Below are positions 16,945 to 25,420 of a DNA stretch of 47,815 nt, piece after piece; the first letter of the stretch is position 1, and each line of letters begins with the position of its first letter. A program made the translations under genes and the position numbers. The DNA is from SIG223 sp964442785 (GTDB taxonomy: Bacteria; Bacillota_I; Bacilli_A; RFN20; DUOF01): contig CAYTZW010000005.1 of assembly GCA_964442785.1 (NCBI GenBank), forward strand, positions 1 to 47,815. Reading direction: 5' to 3'. The notes under the pieces are model-generated. The model saw only the letters and a list, made by a program, of their open reading frames with translations. It was not told the origin of the DNA and ran no database searches.

Positions 16945-18131
16945 TATTTACCTAAATGTAATAAGCGACAAACATCTTGAGCGATTGCTAATTCTTCATT
17001 TGTAGGAACAACATAAACTGCTATTGCAGAATCAACAGTAGAAATACGGCCTTCATCTCCAAATACTTTATTTCCTTCTTCATCTAATTTGATATTTAAA
17101 GCTTCTCCAATTCTTTCCATTACTAGTTTTCTCATCATTGGAGCTCTTTCACCAAGTCCAGCAGTGAAAGCAATCGCATCACAACCACCTAATTCTACAA
17201 AATAACTACCTATGTAAGAAGCAACTCTACTTGCAAACATATCATAAGCTAATTTACATTTTGAATTACCTTCTAAAATTCCTTTTTCAACATCTCTAGC
17301 ATCAGAAAAACCACTAACACCTAAAAGACCAGATTTTTTATTTAACAAAGTTCTTGTTTCAGCTACAGATAAACCTTCTTTATCCATTATTTCTAAAACA
17401 ACGGAAGGATCCATATCACCAGTTCTTGTACCCATCATAATACCACCAAGAGGAGTAAGTCCCATAGAAGTATCGATACATTTACCGTCTTTAATCGCTG
17501 AAATACTTGCACCACTTCCTAAATGACATACAATAAATTTACCTTTTTTGCTAGTAATTCTTTCAAGTTCATTAGCAATAAACTTATGACTTGTACCGTG
17601 AGCACCATAACGAGCAATAGAGTATTTTTCACTCAATTCATAAGGAATAGGGAAAATCTTATTAACTTCTGAAATACTTCTATGATAAGAAGTATCAAAA
17701 ACCATTACGTGTCCAACATTTGGTAAAGCATCGTGAAAAGCCTTATATCCTTCAAGAGCAGCAGGATTATGTAAAGGAGCTAAAACACATAATTCTTCAA
17801 CTTTTGCTAAAACACTATCATCAACAATCGCTGAATCATCAAAATACTTTCCACCTTGAACAACTCTATGACCAACTCCGTCAACTTCTTTAAAAGATTT
17901 TAAGATACCATAACCAATTAAATTTTCCATAACCTTTTTAGCGGCTTCGGTATGATTTTTAATGTCTAATTCAATTTTATGTTTTTGACCATTAAACTTT
18001 AAAGTGTCAAAAGGATTTTCAAGTCCAATTCTTTCTACATACCCAGATGCTAATACTTTTCCTTCTGGTAATTCTAATAATTGATATTTTAAGGAACTAC
18101 TTCCTGAATTTACAGCTAATATTTTTGCCAT
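16944..18131 (-). CDS. ackA: Acetate kinase
   Basis: 395 residues, the normal length. Family signatures are intact: ILAVNSGSSSLKYQ (phosphate-binding loop of the ASKHA fold), MVFDTSYHRSI, IVCHLGSGASI and MMGTRTGDMDPS. The enzyme interconverts acetyl phosphate plus ADP and acetate plus ATP, giving ATP in mixed-acid fermentation. ATG at 18131 has a GGAGG site seven bases upstream and an extended -10 promoter. nrnA follows with a TAATG overlap. No phosphotransacetylase gene is present in the window. Function is certain from sequence. Confidence 0.97.
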   Translation of the reverse strand: MAKILAVNSGSSSLKYQLLELPEGKVLASGYVERIGLENPFDTLKFNGQKHKIELDIKNHTEAAKKVMENLIGYGILKSFKEVDGVGHRVVQGGKYFDDSAIVDDSVLAKVEELCVLAPLHNPAALEGYKAFHDALPNVGHVMVFDTSYHRSISEVNKIFPIPYELSEKYSIARYGAHGTSHKFIANELERITSKKGKFIVCHLGSGASISAIKDGKCIDTSMGLTPLGGIMMGTRTGDMDPSVVLEIMDKEGLSVAETRTLLNKKSGLLGVSGFSDARDVEKGILEGNSKCKLAYDMFASRVASYIGSYFVELGGCDAIAFTAGLGERAPMMRKLVMERIGEALNIKLDEEGNKVFGDEGRISTVDSAIAVYVVPTNEELAIAQDVCRLLHLGK

Positions 18132-18155
18132 AATTTACCTCCTATAATTGCTAAT

Positions 18156-18161
18156 ATTCTA
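18156..18161 (-). promoter_or_regulatory. Extended -10 element of ackA
   Basis: Minus-strand TATGGTAGAATATT gives TGG plus TAGAAT, about 25 bases before the ackA ATG and downstream of the ytfJ terminator. Confidence 0.5.
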
Positions 18162-18177
18162 CCATATTTATCTAAAA

Positions 18178-18203
18178 TAAAAAACCATTTCTTTCGAAAT
18201 GAT
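18178..18203 (-). terminator. Intrinsic terminator of ytfI-ytfJ
   Basis: On the minus strand CATTTC-GAAA-GAAATG forms a 6-bp stem with a GNRA-type tetraloop, followed by GTTTTTT, just after the ytfJ stop. Confidence 0.8.
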
Positions 18204-18204
18204 T

Positions 18205-18591
18205 TTATGGTTTACCAGGTTTAATGAAATTATTAACTAAATCTATGATTTTATTTAAAGTACTTTCTTCCGGTTGCGTACTTAACATTTGTATTTTACC
18301 TTCATCAATAGTAACAAAGCCGATAGGATTAATCGAAACTCCACCGCCACTTCCACCACCAAAAGGAAATATCTCATCACCTAATTCTACGTCATAAGTT
18401 TTATCAAGTCCCGAATCAGCTGCAAATTCACTACCGCCAGCACCAAATCCAAAAGTTACTTTTGAAATCGGAATTAAAATTTTTCCTTCTTCAACTTGAA
18501 TTGGTTGACCAACAACTTTAGAAACATCAACCATTCTACTAACACTTCCTAAAGAAACATCTAATAATTTGTTAATAGGGTGCTCTTTCAT
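18205..18591 (-). CDS. ytfJ: YtfJ/GerW family protein
   Basis: 128 residues matching the YtfJ (GerW) family: HPINKLLDVSLGSVSRM at the N-terminus, a Gly-rich core (GFGAGGSEFAADSG and FGGGSGGGVSINPIGF) and a C-terminal helix. In B. subtilis GerW is made in the forespore and affects germination; homologs also occur in organisms not known to sporulate, so sporulation is not proven here. The start (ATG 18591, with GGAGG seven bases upstream) lies inside the 3' end of ytfI: the genes overlap by 20 bases, as expected for a coupled pair. The ytfI-ytfJ-ackA order is the same type of neighbourhood as in Bacillus. Confidence 0.9.
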   Translation of the reverse strand: MKEHPINKLLDVSLGSVSRMVDVSKVVGQPIQVEEGKILIPISKVTFGFGAGGSEFAADSGLDKTYDVELGDEIFPFGGGSGGGVSINPIGFVTIDEGKIQMLSTQPEESTLNKIIDLVNNFIKPGKP

Positions 18592-19084
18592 ATTTACCTC
18601 CTTTAATTCTAATAAATTCTAATAATAGTCTACCCAAATGAACTTGAATAATTCCAAAAAATTCCAAATAAGAATCGCCTTGATAAGTCAAATGATACTT
18701 CAAAGGAATTCTATAACTAGCTAAATAAGATTGCAAAATCGCTAACAATCCATAACAATATCCATAATACATAGGATTAATACTATATTGATAATTCATT
18801 CCTTCAATGTCTAATTTCATTTCTTTATAATTAACCTTAGTTAACAACTTTAAATAAGCTTTTCCATATTTTTTGGTTTTTTCAATATGTTCTTCATCAA
18901 AAATTATTTTAAGTTCTTGGTCGAATAGTTTTATTTTATGCCAAAACAATTTTATTCTCCCACCTTTTAAATACACTTTGATATTAATAGGTATTAATAA
19001 AATAGTTAAAATTAAAAGAAACAGAAAAAAAATAAATACCAATACTACCATAAAACCACCTAATATAGTATTACCGTTTTTCAT
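18572..19084 (-). CDS. ytfI: DUF2953 family membrane protein YtfI
   Basis: 170 residues from ATG 19084; an upstream TTG at 19114 is rejected because AAAGAGG lies at the right distance before the ATG. One N-terminal membrane segment (FMVVLVFIFFLFLLILTILL) is followed by the beta-rich DUF2953 domain (PINIKVYLKGGRIKLFW, then GMNYQYSINPMYYGYCYGLL and a C-terminal RIPLKYHLTYQGDSYLEFFG stretch). Family function is unknown; in spore-formers it is linked to ytfJ. Its ribosome-binding site forms the 3' arm of a strong hairpin (19085-19125), so expression may be conditional. The 3' end overlaps ytfJ by 20 bases. Confidence 0.85.
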   Translation of the reverse strand: MKNGNTILGGFMVVLVFIFFLFLLILTILLIPINIKVYLKGGRIKLFWHKIKLFDQELKIIFDEEHIEKTKKYGKAYLKLLTKVNYKEMKLDIEGMNYQYSINPMYYGYCYGLLAILQSYLASYRIPLKYHLTYQGDSYLEFFGIIQVHLGRLLLEFIRIKGGKYERAPY

Positions 19085-19125
19085 CAAAAAAACCTCTTTC
19101 CTTGGTTTATCCAATTTCAGAGGTT
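19085..19125 (-). promoter_or_regulatory. Hairpin that is either a terminator or an RBS-masking switch before ytfI
   Basis: Minus strand: AACCTCT-GAAA-TTGG-ATAAA-CCAA-GGAA-AGAGGTT, two stems separated by a symmetric GAAA/GGAA internal loop, followed by seven T and then the ytfI ATG. The 3' arm contains the AGAGG ribosome-binding site. The structure therefore can terminate transcription from upstream and can also hide the site. Confidence 0.6.
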
Positions 19126-19131
19126 ATTTTT

Positions 19132-19320
19132 TTATTCAATAGGGCTATTTACATAATTATAGCTTTTTTTATCTTTATCATAAGGTCTTCTACCAAAAAA
19201 ATCATCTAAATCAGTCGAAAACTCCGTATCACTATGATTAATTACTGACTCAATCATTGCCCTACCTAAAGGAGAAATATCCTTTTTATTATTTTTCTTA
19301 GAATTTTTCTTTTTACTCAT
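19132..19320 (-). CDS. Unknown 62-aa charged protein
   Basis: ATG at 19320 is preceded by GGAGG nine bases upstream. The N-terminus is very lysine-rich (MSKKKNSKKNNKKD). The rest has a short amphipathic helix (PLGRAMIESVINHS), an acidic patch (STDLDDFFG) and a polar tail (RRPYDKDKKSYNY). It sits between thiI and ytfI; in B. subtilis the small spore protein gene sspA sits next to thiI, but the alpha/beta-SASP signature (EFGVxLG...TAR) is absent, so this is not called a spore protein. Basic charge suggests nucleic-acid or ribosome association. Function unknown. Confidence 0.6.
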   Translation of the reverse strand: MSKKKNSKKNNKKDISPLGRAMIESVINHSDTEFSTDLDDFFGRRPYDKDKKSYNYVNSPIE

Positions 19321-19362
19321 TTAAAACTACCTCCAATAGTAGTTTTCCCTTAAAAAAAGCAA

Positions 19363-20547
19363 TTATAAAAATTCATTTATTTCTTCATCAAACTTAATTT
19401 TAATAGTTTCACGATTTCTAACACATTTTTCGATTAAAGAAGCAAAATCAAATTTAGCCTCATATTCTTCACACCTGTCAATTCTTGGTTTGGTAACTGG
19501 ATTTTTAGGTTCAAAAATCGTACAACAATCTTGATATGGTCTAATAGAAACATCATATGTATCAATCATTTTAGACATTTCAATAATATCAAGTTTATCA
19601 AAACACGCTAAAGGGCGAATAACAGGAAGTGAAGTAACAGCATTAATCGTATTAATACTTTCTAATGTTTGAGAAGCAACTTGTCCAATACTTTCTCCAT
19701 TTACAAGTGCTAAACACTTTTCTTCACTGGCGACAAGAGAAGCAATACGATACATCATTCTTCTCATTAAAGTAATAGCATAAGATTCATCAGCGTTATC
19801 ATAAATAGCAACTTGCAATTCTGTAAAAGGAATTATATGAAGTTTTATTTCTTTTTGAAAAACCGTTAATTTCTTTAACAAATCCTTAACTTTATCAATA
19901 GCAGCCTCTGAAGTATAAGGAGGAGAAGCAAAATGTATTGCTTGGTATGTTAAGCCTCTTTTATTAATTAAAAATCCAGCGACAGGAGAATCAATACCTC
20001 CCGAAAGCATTAATAAAGCCTCGCCACCTACTCCTAAAGGATAACCACCTATGCCTTTAAAAGTATTATCAAAGACATAACTTCCTTCAGGTCTAACTTC
20101 AATTTGTAGAAGCAAAGAAGGATTATGAACATCAACTTTTAAATCACTATTTTTTAAAATATAACCCGCTACTTCACGATTAATAATATCAGAAACATAA
20201 GGAAAACTCTTATCATTTCGATGCGCCTTAATTTTAAAAGTCCTGCTTTCATCTTCTAAAGCAAATTTTAAAGCAATTTCTTTGATTTTTTCTAATTCAT
20301 TTGCAACTTTAACCACAAAAGAATAAGAATATAAACCACTTATTAAATTTAATTCTTTCTTAATTTTTTCAATATCATTACCATTTAATTTAATAAAGAT
20401 ACGGTCATAATTCTTTTCATATTCTAAATTACTAAACATATGCAACTTTCTTTTAATATTTTCATATAAAGTTGCTATAAAATTTTTCCTATTTTTGCCC
20501 TTAGTGGTAAGTTCTCCATACCTAATTAAAATATGTGTATATTCCAT
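19363..20547 (-). CDS. thiI: tRNA 4-thiouridine synthase ThiI
   Basis: 394 residues. An N-terminal ferredoxin-like region and THUMP domain (to about residue 165) bind tRNA, and a PP-loop ATPase domain follows, with SGGIDSP at residues 182-188. A C-terminal DCCTIFEPKNPVTKPR motif is typical of Firmicutes ThiI, which lacks the rhodanese domain of the E. coli protein. The enzyme adenylates U8 of tRNA and transfers sulfur to give s4U. The sulfur donor is the cysteine desulfurase encoded immediately upstream, whose stop overlaps the thiI start by one base (TAATG). Start confirmed by the overlap. Confidence 0.95.
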   Translation of the reverse strand: MEYTHILIRYGELTTKGKNRKNFIATLYENIKRKLHMFSNLEYEKNYDRIFIKLNGNDIEKIKKELNLISGLYSYSFVVKVANELEKIKEIALKFALEDESRTFKIKAHRNDKSFPYVSDIINREVAGYILKNSDLKVDVHNPSLLLQIEVRPEGSYVFDNTFKGIGGYPLGVGGEALLMLSGGIDSPVAGFLINKRGLTYQAIHFASPPYTSEAAIDKVKDLLKKLTVFQKEIKLHIIPFTELQVAIYDNADESYAITLMRRMMYRIASLVASEEKCLALVNGESIGQVASQTLESINTINAVTSLPVIRPLACFDKLDIIEMSKMIDTYDVSIRPYQDCCTIFEPKNPVTKPRIDRCEEYEAKFDFASLIEKCVRNRETIKIKFDEEINEFL

Positions 20548-21680
20548 TAATTCACCTTCTTCACCTTTTTCATTATTTCTTTTAAAGTTGCTATAAAGAT
20601 ATCTATTTCTTCAATAGTATTTCGATAAGAAAAACTAATTCGCAAACTACTTAAAGCTCTATCATTATCACCATATAAATACTTTACAATATTAGATAAG
20701 CCCCTGTCTTTAGAAGAACAAGCACTTTTTGAAGATAAATAGATTTCTTTTGAGGAAAATTCATTTAACAAAACTTCATTACGATAGCCTAAAACAGAAA
20801 AATTCAAAATATAAGGACTACCATTTAAAGAAGAATTAATTTTCACTCCTTCTATAAGTTGTAACTTTTTATATAAATATTCAAATAAACTTTTTACATA
20901 TAAATATCTTTCATTCATTTTAGCATAAGCAATTCTTAAAGATTTACTCATCATCATAACCGCACCAACATTACTAGTACCTGCTCTTAATCCATTTTCT
21001 TGTTCGCCTCCACAAATTAAAGGCTCCAAAGAAACTTTTTGTTTTTTTAGTAAACAGCCAACACCTTTAAGACTATAAAATTTATGAGCAGAAAAACTAA
21101 CTAAATCAATGTATTCAACATCAAAAGGCATTTTTCCAATTAATTGTGTCGCATCAACGTGGAAATAAACTTTAGGATAATTTTTCAAAAATTTTCCAAC
21201 TTCTTCCACATTTAAACGATGCCCAGTTTCACTAACTATGGCACACATTGTTACCAAAATAACATCATTGTCTAATAAACTTTTTAAACTTTCTAAATCA
21301 ACATTTCCATTTTCATCAACTTCAACATATTTGATTTTAAAACCAAAACATCTTTCTAATTGTTCCAAAGTTTGAGAAACAGAAGAATGTTCTAATTTGG
21401 TAGTAATAATTATTTTACCTCTATTTTGATATTTAAAAGCAATTCCTTTTAAAGCTAAATTATTTGACTCACTAGCTCCAGAAGTAAAAATAACTTCTTG
21501 GGAATTAAGACCAAAAAAAGAAGCAATTTGACTTCTAGCCTTAGCAAGATAAGAAGCATTAATTACTCCTAAATGATGTAAAGAATTAGCATTAGCAAAG
21601 TTTTCTTTCAAAAACTTATAATAACTATTTAAAACTTCATCTTCCACAAAAGATGTAGCAGCATAATCAAAATAAATCAT
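20547..21680 (-). CDS. Cysteine desulfurase (NifS/IscS family, ThiI partner)
   Basis: 377 residues, a class V aminotransferase-fold PLP enzyme. Conserved elements: FDYAATS at the N-terminus, TSGASESNN (phosphate-binding), His98 in LEHSSVS, Asp176 in HVDATQ, the PLP lysine Lys200 in SAHKFYSLKG, and the catalytic Cys321 in SSKSACSSKD. It converts L-cysteine to alanine and a persulfide. Its place before thiI with a TAATG overlap matches B. subtilis nifZ-thiI, so its main role is probably sulfur delivery for s4U. The start at 21680 lies nine bases after the ezrA stop, with only a weak GAGAGAAG site, which suggests translational coupling to ezrA. Confidence 0.94.
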   Translation of the reverse strand: MIYFDYAATSFVEDEVLNSYYKFLKENFANANSLHHLGVINASYLAKARSQIASFFGLNSQEVIFTSGASESNNLALKGIAFKYQNRGKIIITTKLEHSSVSQTLEQLERCFGFKIKYVEVDENGNVDLESLKSLLDNDVILVTMCAIVSETGHRLNVEEVGKFLKNYPKVYFHVDATQLIGKMPFDVEYIDLVSFSAHKFYSLKGVGCLLKKQKVSLEPLICGGEQENGLRAGTSNVGAVMMMSKSLRIAYAKMNERYLYVKSLFEYLYKKLQLIEGVKINSSLNGSPYILNFSVLGYRNEVLLNEFSSKEIYLSSKSACSSKDRGLSNIVKYLYGDNDRALSSLRISFSYRNTIEEIDIFIATLKEIMKKVKKVN

Positions 21681-21689
21681 CTTCTCTCA

Positions 21690-23411
21690 CTACCTTTGTT
21701 CAATATATTTTTCATAAACTTTTGGACTATATTGTTTTAAAACTTCAGTAGCGGTTTCAATAGATTTTTCAAATTCACCATTTTCAAAATATTGTTCACT
21801 AGCTTCTAATGAAGCATTAGCAGTAGAAAAAACAGTACGATATTGATTAGTAAAAACAATCGCATTTTCCGCAATTAAACAAGAATCAGCATCATCTTCG
21901 GCTTCACTTAACAATTTATCAATGACTAATTTAATTTTAATCAATAACTCATTGCTTCTAACAACATCAATAGGTTGTTTATGAATAATATCTTTTAAGT
22001 CAAATAATAAAGCAGTCGCATTTTTAAATCTTTGGTCATATTTTTCCAGTAAAACATTATGTCTAGTATGAACAATTTTGCTTTTTACTTCATTTAAAGC
22101 GATTGAATAAGATACATAAAGTTCATAAGCTACTTGGCTATCATCTCTTAAAGAAATCAAATAGTTATTATATTCATTTATCTTCTTTTCAACAATTTCA
22201 CTACTTTGTGCTAAAACAGTCATTTTATCACTTAAAAGAGAATAAGGTTGCTTAAAAGAACCATATTTTAAATCATCTAACTCTCTCCTAGCAAAGTGCA
22301 TTTTATTTATATCATTTTCAATAGATTCAAAGAAATCAACATATTCATCACTAATAATGTAAATAGACTTAACACTTTTCATTTCTCTTTTCATCTTCAA
22401 GTATTTATTATCTAAATCTTCTGCAGTGTGATAAATTTGGTCATCATATTCTTCATAAACTTGACGAGCTTTTTCTTCTTCATCTAACTTTTCATTAAAA
22501 GAATCAATACATCTTACAATATCATCATACTCATAATCTTTATTTTCAAAATTCAAATTTGCTAAATCATTTTTAATACTAATAAAAGCTTTTTCTAATC
22601 TTTCCCTTTCATCACTAAAAGGAATATTATGCAAAGGATAACCAATATTTTTTAATTTACTAAATCTTTCTTTTAAACTTTCGAATTTTTTAGGAAGTAA
22701 AACAGTTCCCATAACAACAACTTTTGGTAAAGTGTCAATGTAATGCTCTAAAACATCTATTTTATTCTCATTTTCAGACAAAGAAGCATTAACTTTATCA
22801 TAAAAACCATTATCAATATCTTCTTCAACATTCAAATAAAAATCTTCAATTTCATTAATGAATTTGTCTAACTTAGCACGACATATTTCTAGTTCATTAG
22901 TAGCATCATCATATTTTTGTTTAATGTTTCTTAATCTTTCTTTGCTATTACAAATTTTATTACGACATTCAGTTTCTTTAACAAAATAAGCATCAATTCC
23001 TTCATTTAAATCATTTAATTCTTTTTCTAAATTCAAAATATTTTCATTGATTTTTTTAAGAATTGCTCCTGCTTCTTTAAGATTATGTTCCGCAATATTT
23101 TGTTGAGCAATAACTAAATCTGTAGAAACATCTTCAGTATCAATAACAGATATTTTTACAAAAGCATCATTAACTTTATTATAAAACTCCAAATGTTTAT
23201 CATTTTTACTACTTAAAACTTTTAATTTAGCAACTTTACTTTCCAAATTATTTTCTTTAAGTTTTTCCAATTTAGTAGAAGCATTATTTAAAGTTTTAAT
23301 TAAATGCCTATTACGAGTTAAAAGGCGATAACTTAAATAACCCCCAATTACCAAAACGATTATTATTAAAGCAATTAAGACAATGACAATTTTATTAATA
23401 ACTAAAAACAT
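21690..23411 (-). CDS. ezrA: Septation ring regulator EzrA homolog
   Basis: 573 residues, near the 562 of B. subtilis EzrA. One N-terminal membrane helix (about residues 5-26, INKIVIVLIALIIIVLVIGG) is followed by a short basic linker and more than 500 residues of spectrin-like coiled coil, an architecture matching EzrA. EzrA controls FtsZ ring placement and links division to wall synthesis. ATG at 23411 is used because AGAGGTG is seven bases upstream; the longer frame upstream has no site. It heads the operon with the cysteine desulfurase and thiI, the same synteny as Bacillus, which strengthens the call since coiled coils alone are weak evidence. A consensus-like promoter precedes it. Ends in TAG. 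Confidence 0.85.
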   Translation of the reverse strand: MFLVINKIVIVLIALIIIVLVIGGYLSYRLLTRNRHLIKTLNNASTKLEKLKENNLESKVAKLKVLSSKNDKHLEFYNKVNDAFVKISVIDTEDVSTDLVIAQQNIAEHNLKEAGAILKKINENILNLEKELNDLNEGIDAYFVKETECRNKICNSKERLRNIKQKYDDATNELEICRAKLDKFINEIEDFYLNVEEDIDNGFYDKVNASLSENENKIDVLEHYIDTLPKVVVMGTVLLPKKFESLKERFSKLKNIGYPLHNIPFSDERERLEKAFISIKNDLANLNFENKDYEYDDIVRCIDSFNEKLDEEEKARQVYEEYDDQIYHTAEDLDNKYLKMKREMKSVKSIYIISDEYVDFFESIENDINKMHFARRELDDLKYGSFKQPYSLLSDKMTVLAQSSEIVEKKINEYNNYLISLRDDSQVAYELYVSYSIALNEVKSKIVHTRHNVLLEKYDQRFKNATALLFDLKDIIHKQPIDVVRSNELLIKIKLVIDKLLSEAEDDADSCLIAENAIVFTNQYRTVFSTANASLEASEQYFENGEFEKSIETATEVLKQYSPKVYEKYIEQR

Positions 23412-23436
23412 CAGCAACACCTCTTTAGCAATATTT

Positions 23437-23465
23437 ATTATAGCAAAACAAAAGAAGACACTCAA
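23437..23465 (-). promoter_or_regulatory. Promoter of the ezrA operon
   Basis: Minus strand TTGAGT, a 17-base spacer and TATAAT (plus-strand 23437-23442), 26 bases before the ezrA start. Confidence 0.7.
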
Positions 23466-23600
23466 TTATTTTTATTAAAAATAAAAAACCACATCTCAAA
23501 TAAAAAAAGTTTTTTTCTTTACTACACTTTTTTTACGCTTAATGTGATTATTTTTATGATGTTGATTATCTAAATTTTATAAGATTACGATGATTACAAT

Positions 23601-24794
23601 TTAATTATCTAACAAGAAATCTGCAAGATGCATAATTTTTATCCCATTAATATTTCCACTTGCATAATCATCAAGAGTAACTACTACTTTAGGAAAATGG
23701 TCTTTTATCTCCATAAGATTTTCAATTTCTCTGTCGGATTCTTTTGGTAATTCTCGACAAACTTGCACATAAAGTTTATCATCTCTTTTTGTTGCAACAA
23801 AATCTATTTCTTTATTAACATTCTTTCCAATGTAAACATCATATCCACGCCTTTTTAATTCAAAGAAAACAATGTTTTCAAGCATTGAAGCGATACTTGT
23901 TGGGTTAAAGCCATACAATGCATATTTTATAGACTGGTCAGCAAGATAAAATTTTTCTTGTGTTTTTAATACATTTTTGCCTTGCAAATCATATCTTTTA
24001 CAACGATAAATTACAAATGCTTTTTCAAGCCATTCTAAATAATTGTAAATTGTTTCTACAGAGATTGTTCTTTTTTCAGATTTTAAGAATTTAACTATCG
24101 AATTTGCAGAAAAAGTTTTTCCAACATTTTCAACAACAAATCTAACAACACGATTGAACAAGTCAACATTAGAAATTGAATGCCTATTAGTGATGTCTTT
24201 TACAACAACAGAATTATATATATCTTCAACTATGGAATAGGTAGTTTTTTCATCAAAATTGCCACTTGCAATCAATGGAAATCCACCATAACGAATGTAA
24301 TCTTGCAAATGTTCTTTGTTTGACTTGTTTGGATTGTTCTTAAATGTTAAATACTCCTTAAAAGAAAGAGTATAAACTGGGATTGTTATATATCTACCTG
24401 TTAAGTAAGTGGAAATTTCACTACTCATAAGTTTAGAGTTTGAACCAGTAATATAAATGTCTGTGTTGTAATCCTCAAGTAAAGTATTTATGACTTTTTC
24501 CCAGCCAGTTATTTCTTGAAGTTCATCAAGCAAAAAATAATATTTACCTTCATCAATTATAAAAGATTTAAGTTCTTCATACATTTTTTTTGAAGCAAAT
24601 GACTTTTCATAATCTTCACTTGTATATTTTCTTGTTATTATGTGTTTTTCATCAACTCCACGAGTTAGAAGTTCTTGCTCTATCATTTCTAAAATTGTAG
24701 ATTTTCCACATCGCCTAATTCCTGCAAGAATTTTAACAAGTTTCACATCTATAAATGGTTTTATTTTTTCTAAATAGTCTGGTCTTATTATCAT
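23601..24794 (-). CDS. AAA ATPase with DUF4143 domain (copy 1)
   Basis: 397 residues. An AAA_14-type P-loop domain (Walker A GIRRCGKSTIL near residue 26; Walker B YYFLLDELQE; sensor-like ITGSNSKLMSSE) is followed by a winged-helix part and a C-terminal DUF4143 restriction-nuclease-like fold (FFELKRRGYDVYIGK...EIDFVA, carrying the E...EIDF pattern). The family is common and mobile in anaerobes; its role is unresolved. It has an extended -10 promoter with TTGATT at -35 and an AAGGAG site seven bases before ATG. It is clearly related to the ATPase at 25496-26698, with which it flanks a small membrane protein. Its position between ezrA and rpsD suggests insertion. Confidence 0.88.
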   Translation of the reverse strand: MIIRPDYLEKIKPFIDVKLVKILAGIRRCGKSTILEMIEQELLTRGVDEKHIITRKYTSEDYEKSFASKKMYEELKSFIIDEGKYYFLLDELQEITGWEKVINTLLEDYNTDIYITGSNSKLMSSEISTYLTGRYITIPVYTLSFKEYLTFKNNPNKSNKEHLQDYIRYGGFPLIASGNFDEKTTYSIVEDIYNSVVVKDITNRHSISNVDLFNRVVRFVVENVGKTFSANSIVKFLKSEKRTISVETIYNYLEWLEKAFVIYRCKRYDLQGKNVLKTQEKFYLADQSIKYALYGFNPTSIASMLENIVFFELKRRGYDVYIGKNVNKEIDFVATKRDDKLYVQVCRELPKESDREIENLMEIKDHFPKVVVTLDDYASGNINGIKIMHLADFLLDN

Positions 24795-24817
24795 AACAAT
24801 GCTCCTTTGTTAAAAAT

Positions 24818-24846
24818 ATAGTACCAAAAAAGTTTTAAAAAATCAA
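24818..24846 (-). promoter_or_regulatory. Promoter of ATPase copy 1
   Basis: Minus strand TTGATT (24841-24846), 17-base spacer, TACTAT (24818-24823) with an upstream TGG, an extended -10. Confidence 0.6.
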
Positions 24847-24862
24847 TAGTTTTTTCACTCTA

Positions 24863-24952
24863 ACTAGAAAAACTTTGTAAAATTATGGAGTTTTTAGACT
24901 AAATATTATTGAAATTTAGACTTTTCTAGTATATCTAAATCTATTTTACAAA
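24863..24952. repeat. Two interleaved inverted repeats in a divergent intergenic region
   Basis: Arm A ACTAGAAAA (24863-24871) pairs with TTTTCTAGT (24922-24930). Arm B TTTGTAAAAT (24874-24883) pairs with ATTTTACAAA (24943-24952). The order A-B-A'-B' would give a pseudoknot in RNA or two operator pairs in DNA. TTTAGAC-type direct repeats (about 24894-24899 and 24915-24920) lie between. It separates ATPase copy 1 from the 89-aa gene. Confidence 0.55.
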
Positions 24953-24999
24953 AAAATCAAAAAAAAATTTTTTTATTTTATTATTAAAGAAAAAAGTGC

Positions 25000-25005
25000 T
25001 ATGAT
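25000..25005 (+). promoter_or_regulatory. Extended -10 element of the 89-aa gene
   Basis: TGCTATGAT gives TG-n-TATGAT, 24 bases before the ATG at 25030. The -35 region is A/T-rich without a consensus. Confidence 0.45.
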
Positions 25006-25029
25006 ATAAGCATTAGGAGGAAAATTAAA

Positions 25030-25299
25030 ATGGCAAAGAAAAGAAATGACTTAGAATTAGTAGGAATTTTATCATTCGGAGCATTATTAATTTCAGGAGT
25101 ATGTAAATTATGTTCTCTAATTGGTGCTAGTTTAGGTATCATTGCTACTATCGGTGATGCATTATTGTTAGCTGCTGTTTTACTTGCTGCATATACATAC
25201 GCAAGAAGACTAACAAAAACTTGGAGAATTATTTATTGGATTATCGCTGTTGTTGCTATCGTTGGATTTGTTCTAACTGGTTTCAATATCATAAAATAA
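25030..25299 (+). CDS. Small membrane protein, unknown (89 aa)
   Basis: ATG at 25030 follows a strong TAGGAGG site. After a basic start (MAKKRND), three hydrophobic segments cover about residues 10-30, 34-55 and 65-87, with a basic YARRLTKTWR loop between the second and third. No signal peptide or known motif is seen. The gene has its own promoter and terminator and sits between two oppositely oriented DUF4143 ATPase genes, so a partner role is conceivable but unsupported by overlap or shared transcription. It could equally be an unrelated resident gene. Confidence 0.72.
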   Translation: MAKKRNDLELVGILSFGALLISGVCKLCSLIGASLGIIATIGDALLLAAVLLAAYTYARRLTKTWRIIYWIIAVVAIVGFVLTGFNIIK

Positions 25300-25339
25300 T
25301 TCATACAGTCAATAAAAGAAAATTTAATGATAAAAATAT

Positions 25340-25380
25340 AGACGATGTATATACTATTTGTTTTGTGCATTGTCTTTTTT
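25340..25380 (+). terminator. Intrinsic terminator of the 89-aa gene
   Basis: AGACGATG (25340-25347) pairs with CATTGTCT (25368-25375), one G-U pair, 20-base loop, then six T. The long loop lowers confidence. Confidence 0.6.
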
Positions 25381-25420
25381 ATATATAAAATCATTTTAAA
25401 AAAGCTCAATTAAAGCAAAA

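Noticed and set aside
25030..25299. Toxin-antitoxin or holin call for the 89-aa membrane protein
   Set aside because: There is no antitoxin partner, lysis gene or known motif; hydrophobicity alone is not enough.
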